Shown in pieces: positions 16,925 to 26,367 of a stretch of 64,000 bases of DNA. Position 1 is the first letter of the stretch. Every line of letters begins with the position of its first letter. A program made the position numbers and the translations under genes. Under the pieces are notes generated by a model. The model did no database searches and was not told the DNA's origin. It saw only the letters and a list, made by a program, of their open reading frames with translations. Location of the stretch: contig JBOGPP010000106.1 of NCBI GenBank assembly GCA_050748485.1, positions 1 through 64,000 on the forward strand. The letters are read 5' to 3'. The DNA is from TH5896 sp050748485. Lineage in GTDB: Archaea; Thermoproteota; Nitrososphaeria; Nitrososphaerales; Nitrososphaeraceae.

Positions 16925-18574
16925 TCATAGATTCCTAATTGTGCTTTTGCGAATTGTGATGTTATATTTAAGGCCGAACCTATGAGATTCATCCCTTACA
17001 TATCGAAGTAGCTTTAGCCCTTCATCATTGGCAGGCAGAATGAGAGGGTATTTCCTATCAGTTGTATAGATTTCTTCGTTGCCTTTGGCAAGAGAAAGAC
17101 ATGGAATATCCAAGTCAAGAGATCTCAAAGTCCTGACCGCACAGTTCAGGTGCCCCTTGCCTCCATCTATAAGTATTAAATCAGGAAGTGACAAACCCTT
17201 GCTTACATTCTCCATAGATTCTGGCCGATATCTTCTCCTAACTATCTCTTCTATCATAGCAAAATCATTCTGTATTCTCTTATTTTGTATTCTGAATCTC
17301 CGATATCCGGATTTCGAACTTTCGCCATTTACAAACCGTACACATGCGCCCACTGCTATACTTGTTCCTAAATTTGATACATCAAAACAGTCGATGATAT
17401 ATGGTATAAAATTCAGTTGTAGTTTATTCCTAAGATTTAGAAGCGAAGGATGATATTCCTGTTCGACATAGAGCAATAAATTTGTCTCAATTAGATCAAT
17501 AATTTTATTTCTGTCGCTATAATGAGTTCCCTTTTGAACTGGTAGGATCGTTACTTTGTGCCCGGCGATAGACTCTAAGTACCCTTCAAGTGCATTGGCC
17601 TCTTGAATCTCTTCATTTGTATATATATATCTTGGAACCATAGTATCAGAACTATAGTATTGTGATATGAAAGTAGATAAGGAGTTATCCCCTACGAGAT
17701 CGAAACTAGCGTGATTCCTGTCCATAATTACCCCTTTTCTACGCTTCAATGTAAGTACATGTGCAACTCCCATATCTTCGTTCTTTATGATACCAAAGAA
17801 TTCTTCATCTGAATCCCGATTTGAATTAATTTCTATTTTTTGTTTCACAGTTATATTCTCGAGTCTTTGTATAGTATCACGGAGGTCCTTTGCTTGTTCA
17901 TATTTGTGATTTCTTGATGCTTCAGTCATGTCTCCTTTCAATCTACCTTTTAGTTCTTCCATATTGTTCCTTCTTGTAAGCACTTTATGCAACATCGTCA
18001 CTTTGTCCATGTATTGTTCCCGGGTAACATTACCAATGCACGGAGCATCACAATTCTTGATAAAAAACTCTAGGCAAGGTTTTTTAGGCAACTTTTTACA
18101 AATCCTTACCTTAAACAACCTTCTTAACGATCCTGTGGACAATATCTTCGAGCTCCCATAAACAAACGGGCCATAGACCTTTCCCTTAGGACCAAAAAAA
18201 TCCCCGTTCCTGTTCCTTCGCGCAACAAGCAGGCGAGGGAATTCCTCTTGTGTTATTTTCAGATAGGTATATTTCTGCTGATACTTCAGCTCAATATTAA
18301 ATATTGGTCTGTACTGTTTTATCAAACTTGATTCGAGAAGAAATGCTTCAGTTTCGTTGAGTGTGACAACGAAATCAATGTCCGCAACTCTTGATAGTAA
18401 CCGTGCAGTCTTGATTGCGTGGTAACCCTCATCAATCTTGTTCACAACGTAACTTTTTAGTCTTTTTTTTAGATTTTTTGCTTTGCCAATATATATCACT
18501 CGACCAGTTTGATCTTTCATGAAATAGACACCTGGGCCGTCGGGAACGTGAACAATTTTTTGTTCTAAGCTCAT
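16925..18574 (-). CDS. uvrC: excinuclease ABC subunit C, lacking C-terminal HhH
   Basis: UvrC makes both incisions in nucleotide excision repair. 549 aa: GIY-YIG nuclease domain (residues 12-95; GPGVYFMKDQTGRVIYIGKAK), Cys cluster (CKKLPKKPCLEF...CDAPC), UVR domain for UvrB contact (about 210-232, KYEQAKDLRDTIQRLE) and RNase H-like nuclease half with DCFDVSNLGTS and LILIDGGKGHL. It stops soon after DESHRFGL, where bacterial UvrC proteins (~600 aa) continue with a tandem helix-hairpin-helix; only 69 bp separates the stop from cobB, so the domain is absent rather than frameshifted. Start ATG overlaps the uvrA stop. Confidence 0.95.
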   Translation of the reverse strand: MSLEQKIVHVPDGPGVYFMKDQTGRVIYIGKAKNLKKRLKSYVVNKIDEGYHAIKTARLLSRVADIDFVVTLNETEAFLLESSLIKQYRPIFNIELKYQQKYTYLKITQEEFPRLLVARRNRNGDFFGPKGKVYGPFVYGSSKILSTGSLRRLFKVRICKKLPKKPCLEFFIKNCDAPCIGNVTREQYMDKVTMLHKVLTRRNNMEELKGRLKGDMTEASRNHKYEQAKDLRDTIQRLENITVKQKIEINSNRDSDEEFFGIIKNEDMGVAHVLTLKRRKGVIMDRNHASFDLVGDNSLSTFISQYYSSDTMVPRYIYTNEEIQEANALEGYLESIAGHKVTILPVQKGTHYSDRNKIIDLIETNLLLYVEQEYHPSLLNLRNKLQLNFIPYIIDCFDVSNLGTSIAVGACVRFVNGESSKSGYRRFRIQNKRIQNDFAMIEEIVRRRYRPESMENVSKGLSLPDLILIDGGKGHLNCAVRTLRSLDLDIPCLSLAKGNEEIYTTDRKYPLILPANDEGLKLLRYVRDESHRFGLKYNITIRKSTIRNL

Positions 18575-21480
18575 TTCCTTGGATCCTGTTCTCTTATTAT
18601 TGTATTGAGTACCTGGTTCGGGAACAACTTTGATTTGAGGTACCTGCCTGTATGACTATTATCGCTTCGTGAGATTTCTTCTGGTGTTCCGCACGCAACT
18701 ATCCTTCCTCCCAATTGCCCTCCTTCCGGTCCAAGATCTATTATCCAATCAGCGGAAACAATTACATCTAAATTATGCTCTATAATAATCACAGTGTTAC
18801 CAAGGTCAACTAATTTTTGCAGGACATAAAGCAGTTTGCTAACGTCTGCGAAATGAAGCCCCGTAGTAGGCTCATCAAGTATATACACGGTATTTCCTGT
18901 GTCTTTTTTCGATAGTTCAGATGCAAGTTTTATCCTTTGGGACTCCCCACCTGAAAGCGTTGTCGCCGGTTGACCTAGACGCAAGTAACCTAGCCCAACG
19001 TTATTAAGGAAGGCTAATTTTCTGAATATGCTTGGAATATTCGTAAAGAATTCGAGCGCTTCATCCACAGTCATGGCCAAGATATCTGCGACTGTCTTCT
19101 TTTTGAAGGTAATGCCTAGCGTTTCTGAATTGTATCTTTTACCCTTGCAGGTATCGCACGTAATATATACGTCTGCAAGGAACTGCATCTCAATCCGCTT
19201 TACTCCTACACCTTCACATTCTTCGCACCTGCCATCGGGAACATTAAATGAAAATCTCCCAGGCTTGAATCCTTTTTCCTTCGCCATCGTGGTCTTTGAA
19301 AATAGTTCTCTTATCGGAGTGAATGCATTTACGTACGTTGCAGCATTCGATCTCGGCGTTCGACCAATTGGAGATTGATCGATCCCTATAACCTTGTCTA
19401 CCATTTCTAATCCAGTAATTCCTTTATGTTTTCCGGTCTGTTCTCGCGAATTATAGAAATGACTAGATAATCCCCTGAATAGTATGTCATTGACTAGAGT
19501 AGACTTTCCTGAACCAGACACACCAGTAACCACAGTCAGGCAACCTAATGGGAAGGAGACATCAATACTCTTCAAGTTATTCTCTTCCGCTCGATGGACA
19601 GTGATGAATTTATTAGCACTCTTTCTCATATCTTTTGGTTTTGTGACATGCAATGAGCCAGTCAGATATTGGCCAGTAACTGAATCAATCGACCTAGAAA
19701 CGTCTTCTACAGTCCCGCTTGCTACTACCTTGCCTCCATGGTTGCCAGCTCCCGGTCCCAGATCTAGTACCCAATCAGAACTCCGTATCACTTCCTCATC
19801 ATGTTCGACTATGATAAGCGAATTCCCTAGCTCCCTAAGTTTTTTTAGGGTTGCAATGAGCTTTGCGTTGTCCCTCTGATGTAATCCAATGGTTGGTTCA
19901 TCGAGGACATAGAGCACCCCAGATAGATTCGAACCAATTTGAGTAGCCAATCTGATTCGCTGTGATTCACCTCCTGACAATGTAGACACCGTACGATTTA
20001 GCTGTAGATAGTCTAAGCCCACATCCAATAGAAATTGTAGGCGAGATTTTACTTCTTTTAGTATGGCTCTTGAAATGATCAGATCATTTGTCGATAGTGT
20101 AATTTGTTTAAAAAATTCTAAGCAATCTCCTATTGAAAAATTGCACACGTCCATTATAGATCTCCCATTAATCTTTACTGAGAGAGCTTCCTTTCTAAGC
20201 CTGTTCCCCCTGCAAGACTCACATAAATGTTCACGCATATACTTAGCTATCTCTTCTCGCTTTGAATCGGATTCTGTTTGATTAAAGAGCCTTTCCAGAT
20301 TGGGAATAACGCCTTCAAAATTTCCAACATATTCCCACTTACTATCTGAATTTCTCGACTTGAAGCTATACCGAATACGTCTGTCGGTTCCATAAAGGAT
20401 TACTCTAAGTTGATCTTCAGTGAATTTGGAGATAGGTACATTCAAATTGAAGCCGAAATGTTTACCAACATCTCTGAGTTTAGATGACCTGAAAGAAGCA
20501 AAGCGCCCCAACCATGGCTTGATGGCCCCTTCCAATATGCTTTTCGACTTGTCTGGAATTATCAAATCAGAGTCGAATTTCAGTTTGAAGCCTAATCCAT
20601 TACAAGCTTTGCAAGCTCCAAATGGTGAATTAAATGAAAAGGAGCGAGGTTCCAGCTCCCCCATACTCAATCCGCAATTAGGGCAGGCATTTTGTTGAGA
20701 ATAGAGGTACATTTCGTTATCTACCAGTATAGCAGCCAATCCGTTGCCTAACCGCAATGCCAATTGGACTGACTCAATTAATCGAGCCTGTTCTTCATTA
20801 GAAATTTCGAGCCTGTCTACAACTACCTCGATAGAGTGCTTCTTTTGTTTATCCAGAACAGGCAGATTTGGATCCCTTTCAACATCACCACCTACTTGAT
20901 TGCTTCTGGCATAATTATCTAAATTCGTCATTTCGCCATCAATTCTAACCCTCGGAAATCCATCTTTTTTTAAGCCTTCCAGTAATTTTTTAAAGGATCC
21001 CTTCTTCGCTTGGACTACTGGGGCAAGCAAAAGACCCTTTCTTGCTTCAAATGCTGCAAGTATCGAATCACTAATTGCATCTGTGGATTGTCTACTGATT
21101 CTTCGTTCACAATTGGGACAGAATGGAATTCCAATTCGAGCATAGAGCAAACGTAGATAGTCATAAATCTCTGTAACAGTGCCCACAGTAGAACGCGGAT
21201 TCTTATTTGTGGTTTTCTGCTGAATCGAAATGGCCGGAGAAAGTCCATCGATTGAATCAATGTCTGGTTTGTCCATTAGTTCCAAAAACTGTCTGGCATA
21301 AGCAGACAAAGACTCTACGTATCTGCGTTGTCCCTCTGCATAGATCGTATCAAATGCAAGAGTAGACTTACCTGAGCCTGACAGGCCAGTAAAAACTACC
21401 AATTTGTTCCTTGGTATAGTAACACTTATGTTCTTCAGGTTATGCTCACGCGCTCCCTTTATGATAATGTTATCTAGCAT
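18571..21480 (-). CDS. uvrA: excinuclease ABC subunit A
   Basis: Damage-sensing ABC ATPase of the UvrABC system, 969 aa. Two Walker A motifs are present (GLSGSGKST at residues 32-40; GVSGSGKST in the second half), two ABC signatures (LSGGESQRI-R/K-LA), and zinc-module cysteines (CPNCERR; CPNCGLS...CKACNGLG; CEECEGVG...CDTCKGKR). The insertion between Walker A and signature in the first half holds the UvrB-binding region. Start ATG at 21480 lies 10 bp after the uvrB stop and the stop overlaps uvrC by four bases. The system is bacterial in origin; archaea with it are taken to have gained it by transfer. Confidence 0.97.
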   Translation of the reverse strand: MLDNIIIKGAREHNLKNISVTIPRNKLVVFTGLSGSGKSTLAFDTIYAEGQRRYVESLSAYARQFLELMDKPDIDSIDGLSPAISIQQKTTNKNPRSTVGTVTEIYDYLRLLYARIGIPFCPNCERRISRQSTDAISDSILAAFEARKGLLLAPVVQAKKGSFKKLLEGLKKDGFPRVRIDGEMTNLDNYARSNQVGGDVERDPNLPVLDKQKKHSIEVVVDRLEISNEEQARLIESVQLALRLGNGLAAILVDNEMYLYSQQNACPNCGLSMGELEPRSFSFNSPFGACKACNGLGFKLKFDSDLIIPDKSKSILEGAIKPWLGRFASFRSSKLRDVGKHFGFNLNVPISKFTEDQLRVILYGTDRRIRYSFKSRNSDSKWEYVGNFEGVIPNLERLFNQTESDSKREEIAKYMREHLCESCRGNRLRKEALSVKINGRSIMDVCNFSIGDCLEFFKQITLSTNDLIISRAILKEVKSRLQFLLDVGLDYLQLNRTVSTLSGGESQRIRLATQIGSNLSGVLYVLDEPTIGLHQRDNAKLIATLKKLRELGNSLIIVEHDEEVIRSSDWVLDLGPGAGNHGGKVVASGTVEDVSRSIDSVTGQYLTGSLHVTKPKDMRKSANKFITVHRAEENNLKSIDVSFPLGCLTVVTGVSGSGKSTLVNDILFRGLSSHFYNSREQTGKHKGITGLEMVDKVIGIDQSPIGRTPRSNAATYVNAFTPIRELFSKTTMAKEKGFKPGRFSFNVPDGRCEECEGVGVKRIEMQFLADVYITCDTCKGKRYNSETLGITFKKKTVADILAMTVDEALEFFTNIPSIFRKLAFLNNVGLGYLRLGQPATTLSGGESQRIKLASELSKKDTGNTVYILDEPTTGLHFADVSKLLYVLQKLVDLGNTVIIIEHNLDVIVSADWIIDLGPEGGQLGGRIVACGTPEEISRSDNSHTGRYLKSKLFPNQVLNTIIREQDPRK

Positions 21481-21489
21481 CGACTATCC

Positions 21490-23454
21490 CTAAGTCCATG
21501 AAGTTACAGGTTCTCCTAATGCTTTTTTTATTTTGTACAATTTGCTTCTCAAATCAATTGCACGTTCAAAATTGAGATCCTCTGCACTCTGTATCATTTG
21601 AGCTTCTGTATTGAGCGCAAGTTTACCAAGATCTGATTTACTCATTGATTTAATATTCACATCTATGGAATCATTCTCAGAGCTTGATATGGGTTTCACA
21701 ATGGACTTGGGGATGATGTTATTTTTAATGTTATATTCAACTTGCTTCTCGCGCCGCCGATCGCTCTCACCAATGGCTCTTTTCATTGAATCAGTGACTT
21801 TATCAGCGTAGAGTATGACTCTTCCATCAATATTTCTAGCAGCTCTTCCAAAGGTCTGCACAAGGCTCGTAGAGTTTCTTAGAAATCCTTCCTTATCAGC
21901 GTCTAAGATTGCGACTAATGATACTTCAGGAAGATCGAGACCTTCCCTGAGTAGATTTACGCCTACTAGCACATCGAATTCTCCGATTCTCAGTTGACGA
22001 AGGAGCTCGGTTCTATCCAAACCTTTTATTTCCGAATGAATATACCTAACTCTAATGTTCTTTTTAGTTAAGAAATCGGCAAGGTCTTCTGACATCCTCT
22101 TTGTCAAAGTTGTAACAAGGGTCCTCTGATTTCGCTTTTTCTGTCTCCGAACCTCTTGGATTAGGTCTTGTATTTGATTTCGTGCCTCTCGCACCTCTAC
22201 TACAGGATCAACTAGGCCTGTTGGCCTTACTAATTGTTCGACAATTTGCCAACTTCGTTCCAATTCATAATCGGCTGGGGTAGCTGAAATGAAGATTACT
22301 TTTTTCATGTACTCTTCAAACTCTTTGAATTTCAAAGGTCGATTATCTGCTGCACTTGGGAGTCGAAATCCATAATCGATAAGTGTTTTCTTTCTACCAA
22401 AATCGCCGTTAAACATAGCATGTAACTGAGGTATGGTAACATGAGATTCATCTATAACCAGAATAAAATCTTCACCAAAGAAATCCAGAAGACAATAGGG
22501 AGGATCACCAGGATTTCTTCCATCAAAGTGTCTGGAGTAATTTTCTATCCCTTGACAATAACCTAACTCTTGTATCATTTCTGTATCATAATTAGTTCTG
22601 GAAGTAAGCCTCTGTCTTTCAAGTTCAGATGGCAGATTTGGTAACCATTCTCCAAGTTCTTGACGGATTGATGCAATAGCTGATTGCCTTCTGTCGTCAC
22701 CGACAACATAATGCTTTGCTGGAAATATTTTCACTCTTTGAATCTCCCTTATCTTTTCCATGGTAATAGGATCGTGCAAAGTCATCATTTCGATATCTTG
22801 TCCAAAAAGTGCTATCCTTAAAAGATCCTCGGAGTAGGCAGGGATAATGTCGATCGTATCCCCCCTGACTCTAAACCCTCCGGCCTTCAACGAAAGATCG
22901 TTTCTTTCATAGCGAGCCTCTACAAGCCTACTAATAATAGACTTTCTGTCTACCCTAGAATTTTTGTCAAGTAGAATCGAATTCTGGTCCCATTCAACCG
23001 GAGATCCTAAAGAGTATATACATGAAACGGTAGCAACTATGATAGTAGGCTCTCCTGACATTAACATTGCTGTTGCCTCTAATCTCATCTTCTCTATTCT
23101 TTCGTTTATCTCAGTATCCTTTTCAATGTATGTATCAGTCTGTGGTAGGTAACTCTCTGGTTGATAGTAATCATAAAAGCTTACAAAATAACCAACATTA
23201 TTTTGAGGGAAAAATTCCCTTAATTCGGTATACAGTTGAGCTGCTAATGTCTTATTATGGGATATTATGAGAGTGTTCTTATTAACGGCTGCTATCACAT
23301 TTGCGATTGTAAACGTTTTTCCACTACCAGTAACCCCAAGTAGAGTTTGGCAACCACTCCTCTCCAAGGCTCCGTAAGATAGTTTGGATATTGCGATTGG
23401 CTGATCCCCACTGGGAGGAAAACTATTCGGTGATAGCATGAACTTACCAGACAT
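21490..23454 (-). CDS. uvrB: excinuclease ABC subunit B
   Basis: UvrB helicase-like subunit that verifies damage and hands DNA to UvrC; about 654 aa. Motifs: Walker A GVTGSGKTFTIANV, the beta-hairpin region YDYYQPESYLPQTDTYIEKD, DESH box (VIDESHVTIPQ), motif VI QTFGRAARN, and the C-terminal UVR motif (AEDLNFERAIDLRSKL) that contacts UvrC. I choose the ATG at 23454 because GGAG lies eight bases before it; an in-frame TTG at 23472 would add six residues. First gene of the uvrB-uvrA-uvrC run. Confidence 0.96.
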   Translation of the reverse strand: MSGKFMLSPNSFPPSGDQPIAISKLSYGALERSGCQTLLGVTGSGKTFTIANVIAAVNKNTLIISHNKTLAAQLYTELREFFPQNNVGYFVSFYDYYQPESYLPQTDTYIEKDTEINERIEKMRLEATAMLMSGEPTIIVATVSCIYSLGSPVEWDQNSILLDKNSRVDRKSIISRLVEARYERNDLSLKAGGFRVRGDTIDIIPAYSEDLLRIALFGQDIEMMTLHDPITMEKIREIQRVKIFPAKHYVVGDDRRQSAIASIRQELGEWLPNLPSELERQRLTSRTNYDTEMIQELGYCQGIENYSRHFDGRNPGDPPYCLLDFFGEDFILVIDESHVTIPQLHAMFNGDFGRKKTLIDYGFRLPSAADNRPLKFKEFEEYMKKVIFISATPADYELERSWQIVEQLVRPTGLVDPVVEVREARNQIQDLIQEVRRQKKRNQRTLVTTLTKRMSEDLADFLTKKNIRVRYIHSEIKGLDRTELLRQLRIGEFDVLVGVNLLREGLDLPEVSLVAILDADKEGFLRNSTSLVQTFGRAARNIDGRVILYADKVTDSMKRAIGESDRRREKQVEYNIKNNIIPKSIVKPISSSENDSIDVNIKSMSKSDLGKLALNTEAQMIQSAEDLNFERAIDLRSKLYKIKKALGEPVTSWT

Positions 23455-23472
23455 AGTTTTGCTCCGGGACAA

Positions 23473-24606
23473 TTCATCTTTACAAAGATCATTACGCGAA
23501 TATAATACTATTTACCAACATCAAATAAAATAACTAAAAGATCTATACTTACATGTAACCTTTTTGGCTTGGAGTGTAGAAGGAAAGGATTAGGTAACGA
23601 TGTTATTTTTTCAGAACGCGAACAAGTTATAAATCTAACATATTCGGGTTTTTTCAGGAAAATATTAAATTTGACTGCCATAGAACTATTATAGGTTGCC
23701 ACAAGATAATAGAATTTTATTCTATAGACTTGGGTTATTGCGTTAAAGTAAAATTTTTTTAGTATTATCTCATATGAATTGCATTTAAGAAGAAATTTAT
23801 ATTGTAATTTCTGCACCACAGTGGGGGACTAATTATTCTATCTCTTGAAAATCAATTGGATCGTGCATCAAAGAGTAGCGATGACCATTAAAGGACATTC
23901 CGTTTTCTATAAGACCGCCCAAAGCCGTTGGCTCGGCTATTGCCAATAGCAATAGAGTTAATTTGGGCCGATAGAAAGTTTCCATAGCATGCTTTGCAGA
24001 TCTCTAGTTCGCTCCATCCAGATGATTATTCGCCCGAGCATATCTTGAGTATCTGCAGTTATTGTCGGACTTGGATTCGATCCCCAAATAATATTTTGTG
24101 GGTAATTTCACGCCGAAAATGTCGTGTTGATTGGATAATGGTCGAACCAAACGAATAATGCTTCTGCGTTTCGTAAATGAGCCTAACATGCAGTTCCTGC
24201 GCGGTAACTGCAGTTACTGCAAATAATGCAAGTAACTTCGATTAACGCAATCATGATCGATAAATGGCTGTGTTATAAGTTCGGGAATAGCAAGGTTCAC
24301 CATATTCGATGGCATCTATATATCGTAAAAAAAGTTTCAGGATAAACGGTAAATCTCATCATAATCATTTTGGAGAAAAAGATCACATTAGACGGTAATT
24401 TCGTTTTGGTCCTGAGCCCTTCTTGTCCCTTCATGGAATCCAAATTCTTTTTAGGTAAGGAAGAATCTTAAATTAAAGACTTGGTCGGTTCTTTAGAATA
24501 GAATATCAGTATGGTTTTAAGGTATGAGAGATTATGTTTGAACCTCACTTCATTGGACAATAAATTATCGAGCAATCCTTTTCTTTAACTTCACCTATAT
24601 CATAGT
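23473..24606. other. 1.1-kb gene-poor region upstream of uvrB and the HD gene
   Basis: Divergent intergenic region, very AT-rich in the first 350 bp. A 103-codon minus-strand frame at 23508-23819 is rich in Lys, Tyr, Phe and Ile as expected of AT-rich non-coding DNA, and I do not call it. It contains one perfect 14-bp palindrome with a nearby repeat of its arm (see separate entry), but no gene or RNA that I can support. Promoters of uvrB and of the HD gene must lie here. Confidence 0.5.
24204..24217. repeat. 14-bp perfect palindrome with a partial repeat
   Basis: GTAACTGCAGTTAC is a perfect inverted repeat; the arm recurs loosely 12 bp later as TGCAAGTAAC. It could be an operator for a dimeric regulator or simply chance; nothing else marks it. 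Confidence 0.4.
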
Positions 24607-25335
24607 ATGGAACTATCCATTGAGTCGCTTAGCAAAGAATCTTTTCTTTCCTTTTTGGAAAATGATGCAAATATTAGAGTAGATGGTTTTCTTGAAAGCG
24701 CGATGGCTGTTGCTGAAGAGGTTCATGAAGGTGTCAAAAGAGAAGACGGGATCTCTTCATTCTTAGATACACATATCTGGCCAGTTGCAAAGAATATGAC
24801 AGTTCATTACAGGCAGCATAATAAAGCCATTACAACAGTGGAAATTGCAAGTGCGGTTCTACATGACGTCTTAGAGGATAACGATCGCATCCTAAACCTC
24901 TATGAAACTAGGTCTTATGGATTTGATGCATATCTGCGATATCAATTTGGAAATCGTGTGCTTAATGTGCTTCATTCTCTAAGAACTCCTGCGCTGGATT
25001 CTTACGAAAGGAAGGCCTCTAAGAAAGATATGGAACAAGAAAGATTCCATGATTACTGTGCACTTTTGGCAGACGCAGATTACGACCTCAAGTGTATCAA
25101 GCTTTTCGATCGGATGAATAATATGAAATTCATAGCGTATACTGCTTCAACGAACAAGAAACCAGTAGTCTATATGAAGATAAAAAGATATCTTTTGGAG
25201 GCTGAGGACTTTTATTTGGCCTATCCTATACTAGAGCCAAGAATGCCAGAGCTATACAAGCAATTGAGAGGTCTATATGAGCAATTGCGTTCTTACTATC
25301 TTGAAGAAACCTTAAGCCTACCTCAAGCTCAGTAG
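24607..25335 (+). CDS. HD-domain protein similar to RelA/SpoT hydrolase domain
   Basis: 242 aa, all-helical. The metal-binding HD residues of the SpoT-type hydrolase fold appear in order: H56 (DTHIWPVAKNM), H86-D87 (AVLHDVLEDN, with the ED at 90-91) and D168 (CIKLFDRMNNMKF, equivalent to KLADRLHNM). There is no synthetase or regulatory domain, so it is like the small alarmone hydrolases. It could hydrolyse (p)ppGpp or another pyrophosphorylated nucleotide. A Mn2+-dependent phosphohydrolase is the safe claim; the alarmone link is inference. It stands alone before fixA, separated by 123 bp. Confidence 0.65.
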   Translation: MELSIESLSKESFLSFLENDANIRVDGFLESAMAVAEEVHEGVKREDGISSFLDTHIWPVAKNMTVHYRQHNKAITTVEIASAVLHDVLEDNDRILNLYETRSYGFDAYLRYQFGNRVLNVLHSLRTPALDSYERKASKKDMEQERFHDYCALLADADYDLKCIKLFDRMNNMKFIAYTASTNKKPVVYMKIKRYLLEAEDFYLAYPILEPRMPELYKQLRGLYEQLRSYYLEETLSLPQAQ

Positions 25336-25458
25336 AAATATAAGTGTATTTATAAGATTCTAGATTTCTATTGAGCCCAGAGCATCAAAACTGATGTTGA
25401 CCTTTTAACTGTTAGAAAATAGTTGTGACCCTGTCCAAAAGCCATTTAAAGGGTATCT

Positions 25459-26367
25459 ATGGGTAGGTATGACTGCATGCCAGTACGACCATTGAATGTA
25501 GGAGTAATAGTGAAATTAGAGCCAGACTTTAGCGAAGGAAATGTAAGCTATAATCCGGACGGCACTCTTAACAGGGCAGAAACCAAAAATATACTCGGCC
25601 CGCATAGCGCAGCAGCCACACTGGCCGCCTTTTATTGTAAGGTAAAATATGACGCTAAAGTGGCAATTGGCACGATGGGACCGCCCATCGCTAATCAAGC
25701 GTTGAGACAAGCTCAACTTCTTTCCAATGCAGACGAATTGCATCTGTATAGTGATAGGATATTTGCCGGTGCGGATACCTTAGCAACCGCAGAAGTGCTT
25801 AGACTAGGCGTATCACGTATGAACAGTGGTTTGGGCGCCGATATTGTTATATCTGGCCATAGAGCATCCGACGGCGAAACTGGCCAAACAGGTCCGCAAA
25901 CTGCATGGAAACTGGGCTACCCTTTCATAGGGAATGTTATCGACTTTCATATTGATCAGGAGGGTAGGAGTATATATGCTAAAAGATTTATCTCGTTATA
26001 CGGCTTTTATGATGTGATAGAAGAGATTCAAGCGCCTCTACCCGTTTTCATATCGGCCGATCCTTCCTATAAGCCATCATTTAACACAATTTCAGAAAGG
26101 CTCTCCTTGGCAAGGAATCTCAACGAAGCACGAAATAGAGCCGACAACTTTGAAAAATATCTACAAGTATACAATTCCGAAGGTCTAGGCGCAGATCCTC
26201 GGTATGTGGGGCTACCCGGTTCGCCAACCATTGTGTATAAAGTGGAAAAGATTCCTAAAGCAAAGGCCAAGAGGCGAGCCGAATTTGTTGATGGAAATGA
26301 CACAGTTCAGCTCGATATGGTAGCAAAAAAACTCCTTCAGCTTATGACGGAGGCGCCCATTAAATGA
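25459..26367 (+). CDS. fixA: electron transfer flavoprotein, beta subunit (FixA)
   Basis: Beta subunit of a FixAB-type electron transfer flavoprotein, 302 aa. Typical stretches are NVGVIVKLEPD near the start, LNRAETKNILGPHSAAATLAA, and the AMP/FAD-site signature GADIVISGHRASDGETGQTGPQTAWKLG. ATG at 25459 precedes an in-frame ATG at residue 7 that could also serve. The stop overlaps the fixB start by four bases (ATGA), so the two subunits are made together. Confidence 0.9.
   Translation: MGRYDCMPVRPLNVGVIVKLEPDFSEGNVSYNPDGTLNRAETKNILGPHSAAATLAAFYCKVKYDAKVAIGTMGPPIANQALRQAQLLSNADELHLYSDRIFAGADTLATAEVLRLGVSRMNSGLGADIVISGHRASDGETGQTGPQTAWKLGYPFIGNVIDFHIDQEGRSIYAKRFISLYGFYDVIEEIQAPLPVFISADPSYKPSFNTISERLSLARNLNEARNRADNFEKYLQVYNSEGLGADPRYVGLPGSPTIVYKVEKIPKAKAKRRAEFVDGNDTVQLDMVAKKLLQLMTEAPIK

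Noticed and set aside
23508..23819. 103-codon minus-strand frame upstream of uvrB
   Set aside because: Lys/Tyr/Phe/Ile-rich as expected from AT-rich non-coding DNA; no motif, and a GTG start with no promoter evidence.
24071..24087. tRNA T-arm-like sequence TTGGATTCGATCCCCAA
   Set aside because: The loop looks like a tRNA T-loop, but no acceptor pairing or anticodon arm can be built around it; at best a relic.
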